Source: Faecalibacterium gallinarum
GTDB lineage: Bacteria; Bacillota; Clostridia; Oscillospirales; Ruminococcaceae
Length of the DNA: 33,725 nucleotides
Direction: 5' to 3'
Assembly (NCBI RefSeq): GCF_022180365.1
Contig: NZ_BQKV01000014.1
Span: 1-33,725, forward strand
Part shown: positions 31,734-33,725 of the stretch, piece after piece
Layout: each line of letters starts with the position of its first letter
Position numbering within the stretch: the stretch's first letter is position 1
The notes under the pieces: generated by a model
Told to the model about the DNA's origin: nothing
What the model saw: the letters and a program-made list of their open reading frames with translations, nothing else
Database searches by the model: none
Made by a program: the position numbers and the translations under genes

Positions 31734-31786
31734 TCGGTCAGTGGATTAAAATTCAACGCAAACGGTTCAGAAAGGGGTAAAAAGAA

Positions 31787-32011
31787 ATGACAGATATTGT
31801 ACGACTGCGGGAGCATATCCGCCAGAGCGGGTATAAGCTGGGCCACATCGCCCAGGTCATGGGGATCAGCGCCAACACCCTTCGTCTCAAGCTGATTGAG
31901 CAGAGCGAGTTCAAGGTGGGAGAAGCGGAGCGGCTGGCCACCCTGCTGGGGCTTACCCCCGAGGAACGGGAGGCCTGTTTCTGGGTGCGGGGAGAGAAAG
32001 GGAGATTTTAA
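31787..32011 (+). CDS. Cro-like small helix-turn-helix protein
   Basis: A 74-residue protein made almost entirely of one HTH domain: YKLGHIAQVMGISANTLRLK near 16-35 is the recognition unit, then FKVGEAERLATLLGL. AAAGGGG precedes the ATG. It is divergent from the S24 repressor and begins the two-gene plus-strand operon, as cro does against cI in temperate phages. It might also act with the repressor as a small antagonist. The exact family is not certain; the domain is. Confidence 0.75.
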   Translation: MTDIVRLREHIRQSGYKLGHIAQVMGISANTLRLKLIEQSEFKVGEAERLATLLGLTPEEREACFWVRGEKGRF

Positions 32012-32040
32012 ATCCATTTGTGGAAGGACGGAGGGATGGA

Positions 32041-32334
32041 ATGACCAACGAACAACGCCAGCAAGTGAAGAAGGCTCTCTGGAATTATGGCATCTTGCAG
32101 CGGTTTGAGAGTGAGGAGAACCGGCGCTGGTGCGATGCCATCCAGGAGACCATTGACTACTATAAAGACCGTGACCCCATCCGGGAGGGGCTGCTGCAAA
32201 TTCGATATCTGGAACACACCACCGAAGAGAAAACCCTGGACAAGCTCCACATCGGGCGTACCACCTATCAAAAAGCCCAGCTGGACCTATTGAGCACCCT
32301 GGCGGTGTTTGCGGCCCGGCGGGGGCTGCTCTGA
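32041..32334 (+). CDS. ArpU/RinA-like phage-type regulatory protein
   Basis: A 97-residue cytoplasmic protein. The middle has CDAIQETIDYYKDRDPIREGLLQIRYLE, followed by DKLHIGRTTYQKAQLDLLSTLAVFAA, which is the sigma-like helix-turn-helix pattern of phage ArpU/RinA-type late-gene regulators. GGAGGG lies six bases before the ATG at 32041; a GTG start at 32020 is possible but lacks a ribosome site. It is the second gene after the Cro-like ORF (29 bases apart). No terminator with T-tract follows on the plus strand. Function is assigned by resemblance only. Confidence 0.6.
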   Translation: MTNEQRQQVKKALWNYGILQRFESEENRRWCDAIQETIDYYKDRDPIREGLLQIRYLEHTTEEKTLDKLHIGRTTYQKAQLDLLSTLAVFAARRGLL

Positions 32335-32352
32335 GGGGCGGATGAGCGCAAA

Positions 32353-32383
32353 AACGCCCGGCGCAATAAGAGCGCCGGGCGTT
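32353..32383 (-). terminator. Terminator of the Cys-rich protein gene
   Basis: A perfect 12-bp stem (32353-32364 / 32372-32383) with a seven-base loop is followed by TTTTTG on the minus strand, 16 bases after the stop at 32399. On the plus strand it is followed by GGGCC, so it is a poor terminator for the ArpU-like gene. Confidence 0.85.
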
Positions 32384-32398
32384 GGGCCCCGGGGCGGT

Positions 32399-32575
32399 TT
32401 AGTCCTCGGGCTCGTTCTTATTTTGGGAGGCGCGCTCGCACCGTTCGTGGCAGGCGGAGCAGTTGCCCCCGCAGCCCTCGCCCTTCCAGCCGCCGTTTTT
32501 GGAAATCCAAACCACGGCCAGGGCAAACAGTACGACCAGCACGATCAGGGTGATGATCCCGCGTACAGTCAACAT
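32399..32575 (-). CDS. Small Cys-rich membrane protein, FeoB-associated type
   Basis: A 58-residue ORF. The N-terminal span (about 5-24, IITLIVLVVLFALAVVW) is followed by a soluble part with GCGGNCSACHERC: Cys35, 39, 42 and 46 (CX3C-X2-CX3C). This layout matches the FeoB-associated Cys-rich membrane protein family found near ferrous-iron transporters, but no feoA/feoB lies here. GCGAGG precedes the ATG by nine bases. It has its own promoter and terminator. It may bind a metal or be a small redox protein. The family assignment is from general layout. Confidence 0.7.
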   Translation of the reverse strand: MLTVRGIITLIVLVVLFALAVVWISKNGGWKGEGCGGNCSACHERCERASQNKNEPED

Positions 32576-32633
32576 ATTGGTAAACCTCGCTTATGACAGG
32601 TGTGGCCCGCTGGGCCAAAGAATTTGCAGGAAC

Positions 32634-32662
32634 AGTATACAACACTTTGGGCCCGAGGGCAA
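32634..32662 (-). promoter_or_regulatory. Promoter of the Cys-rich protein gene
   Basis: Minus strand: TTGCCC (32662-32657), 17-base spacer, TATACT (32639-32634). The leader carries a GGCCC/GGGCC hairpin (32603-32616). Confidence 0.65.
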
Positions 32663-32763
32663 TCCTCTCCAGGGGGGAAGCACTGAATTTTCAAAGAAAA
32701 AGAGCGCTGCTTCGGAGAAAAAACAAAAGATGGCTTTGCATACAGAAAAAATCGAAAAAACCC

Positions 32764-32792
32764 TTGCATTTTGATCGGGGGCGTGGTATAAT
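32764..32792 (+). promoter_or_regulatory. Promoter of tRNA-Val
   Basis: TTGCAT (32764-32769), 17-base spacer, TATAAT (32787-32792), 17 bases before the tRNA. Confidence 0.85.
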
Positions 32793-32808
32793 AATCGCGT
32801 TCCGATCC

Positions 32809-32885
32809 GGAGGATTAGCTCAGCTGGTTAGAGCACCTGCATCACACGCAGGGGGTCTGGGGTTCGAGTCCCTAATTCTCCACCA
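32809..32885 (+). tRNA. tRNA-Val, anticodon CAC
   Basis: The acceptor GGAGGAT pairs with ATTCTCC (one G-U); the anticodon stem CCTGC/GCAGG encloses ATCACAC with anticodon CAC (reads GTG). The D arm TAGCTCAGCTGGTTAGAGCA and T arm GGTTCGAGTCC are normal. Discriminator A32882 is followed by encoded CCA (32883-32885). Confidence 0.95.
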
Positions 32886-32887
32886 TA

Positions 32888-32919
32888 AAAACCCGAACGC
32901 TTTGGCGTTCGGGTTTTTT
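32888..32919 (+). terminator. Terminator after tRNA-Val
   Basis: CCCGAACGC (32892-32900) pairs with GCGTTCGGG (32905-32913) around TTTG; TTTTTTC follows. Confidence 0.92.
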
Positions 32920-33077
32920 CTTTTCTGCGGCCGGTGCGGCTGACAGGGACTGCATTTCTCGCTGGCCATTGCGGTTGCAGCAGGCTTGACTGAGCGCCCG
33001 GATGCCGAGGAGAAGCCCGCAGAAGGAGCTATCATACAAGGATGATAAAATCGAAGACCGCTGCTGAACGGAAGTTT
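32920..33077. other. Gene-free stretch between tRNA-Val terminator and IS
   Basis: No convincing gene, promoter or RNA is visible. A short plus frame (about 32950-33045) reads LAIAVAAGLTERPDAEEKP, like the tail of a membrane protein, but it lacks a start and may be a gene remnant. The IS inserts at 33078. Confidence 0.4.
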
Positions 33078-33140
33078 TGAACCGCCCCATATTGTGCGGA
33101 CAGTACAAAAAAGAGGCCTGCAAGGGATAGAACAAGCGAA

Positions 33141-33725
33141 TCAAAGACTGGCCTGGCGAAGCGAGAGCGGAGCCAGGCCAGTCTTTGTCTGGAGCCGCTC
33201 GTGGTTATAGAAGTGGATGTACTCGTCGATCAGATCGTTGGCCTGCTGAAATGTCTTGAGCTTTTGGCGGTAGATGCATTCTGTTTTCAGGATACCGAAA
33301 AAATTTTCGGCCATTGCGTTGTCATAGCAGTTTCCGCGTCTTGACATGGAAGGCGTAATGCCGTAAGATTGAGTCAGCTTAAAATATCCGTGTGAGGTAT
33401 ATTGAAAGCCCTGGTCGCTGTGGAGGTGCAACTCCCCAGCGACTTTCGCTTTCTTCATGGCAAGGCGAATGGTGTCCAGCACCAGATTCACCGTTTGCTG
33501 GGCTGCAGTCTTGTAGGCCACAATGCTGTTGTCGTATAAATCCCGGATCATGGACAGGTACAGGACACCTTGTTCTGTATGGATATAAGAGATATCTGTG
33601 ACCCATTTGCTGTTAGGTCTTTCTGTGTGGAAATCCCTATTCAGCAGATTTTCATATCTGTGAACCTGCTGTCCAAGCTGCTTCCACTGCCTGCGTCTGC
33701 GTATTTCAGACAGCAATCCGTTTGT
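33141..33725 (-). CDS. IS3-family transposase OrfB, C-terminal part (truncated by window edge)
   Basis: At least 194 residues of the DDE integrase-type catalytic domain are visible; the frame is open to the window edge, so the TTG at 33716 is not the true start. Catalytic residues: Asp in WVTDISYIHT, Asp in HLHSDQGFQYTS and Glu in MAENFFGILKTE, completing the DD(35)E set. HFYNHERLQTKTGLAPLSLRQ is the typical C terminus. The gene is presumably made as an OrfAB fusion by frameshifting. It appears intact where visible. A 15-bp hairpin overlaps its last codons. Confidence 0.93.
   Translation of the reverse strand, partial: TNGLLSEIRRRRQWKQLGQQVHRYENLLNRDFHTERPNSKWVTDISYIHTEQGVLYLSMIRDLYDNSIVAYKTAAQQTVNLVLDTIRLAMKKAKVAGELHLHSDQGFQYTSHGYFKLTQSYGITPSMSRRGNCYDNAMAENFFGILKTECIYRQKLKTFQQANDLIDEYIHFYNHERLQTKTGLAPLSLRQASL
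33143..33186. terminator. Hairpin overlapping the transposase stop
   Basis: Perfect 15-bp arms (33143-33157 / 33172-33186) with a 14-base loop lie across the last OrfB codons. On the minus strand the arm ends GTCTTTGATTC, a weak T-tract. It may end the transposase transcript or block outside transcription entering the element. Confidence 0.6.

Larger units (their letters stand above)
33078..33725 (-). mobile_element. IS3-family (IS150-like) insertion sequence, partial
   Basis: The end at 33078 begins TGAACCGCCCC and continues to GCGGACAG (about 29 bases), close to the terminal repeats of IS150-group elements (TGAACYGC...GACA). The IS3-type transposase OrfB begins outside the window and runs inward to the stop at 33141. 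The left flank ends GAAGTTT; the duplicated target cannot be seen without the other end. OrfA and the other terminus lie to the right. Confidence 0.85.

Noticed and set aside
32872-33144. 90-codon minus-strand ORF across the tRNA-Val terminator and IS end
   Set aside because: It spans the IS boundary and a tRNA 3' region, has no ribosome site and no recognisable domain.
1-33725. CRISPR array, rRNA genes or replication origin
   Set aside because: I saw no regularly spaced direct repeats, no rRNA segments and no cluster of DnaA boxes in the window.

Overview
The window is GC-rich, protein-dense bacterial DNA (roughly 60% GC by eye). Strong AGGAGG-type ribosome sites, GTG/TTG starts, a one-chain clostridial PurL, a split PurH (PurO-type cyclohydrolase plus free AICAR transformylase) and an FtsEX/M23/CtpA cell-wall module point to a high-GC Clostridia, most likely Oscillospiraceae/Ruminococcaceae near Faecalibacterium, Gemmiger or Subdoligranulum. 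The taxonomy is inferred from gene content, not from a search.

Layout. 1-140: left end of an IS200/IS605-type element whose transposase starts at base 6 and leaves the window. 213-2506 (minus): operon tsaE-tsaB-rpiB-upp. 2616-3812 (minus): secreted CHAT-like cysteine-protease homologue, divergent from a SEDS (RodA/FtsW-type) glycan polymerase at 4011-5231. 5307-6837 (minus): DUF3783-type gene and an ApbE flavin-transferase lipoprotein. 6971-7984 (minus): DAHP synthase with a promoter flanked and overlapped by two dyad operators. 8231-8713: YbaK-type editing deacylase. 8714-9176: leader region with a small membrane-protein ORF and a strong terminator. 9177-21448: purine cluster purE-F-M-N-O-H-D-L-B, covering most of the route from PRPP to IMP and the adenylosuccinate lyase steps; purC and purK are absent. 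21539-22243: rsuA-type pseudouridine synthase. 22507-23592: CdaR/PucR-type regulator. 23754-28152: ftsE-ftsX-M23 hydrolase-small membrane protein-ctpA, a cell-wall hydrolysis module. 28252-29112: rsmA. 29174: tRNA-Thr(UGU). 29320-31592 (minus): operon of an S24-type repressor, trmO and a LysR regulator, divergent from a Cro-like and an ArpU-like gene (31787-32334). 32399-32575 (minus): small Cys-rich membrane protein. 32809: tRNA-Val(CAC). 33078-end: IS3-family (IS150-like) element running off the right edge.

Recurring themes. Several genes (purE, rsuA, ftsE, rsmA) start shortly after a strong intrinsic terminator with no visible promoter in between, which suggests terminator read-through or attenuation. 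tRNA t6A modification recurs: TsaE and TsaB make t6A, TrmO methylates it, and a tRNA-Thr gene lies near trmO. Both window ends lie in insertion sequences, as expected for a contig broken at repeats. The least explained parts are the secreted CHAT-like protein, the purE leader, the dyad operators at the DAHP synthase promoter, and the phage-like divergent switch that drives trmO and lysR.
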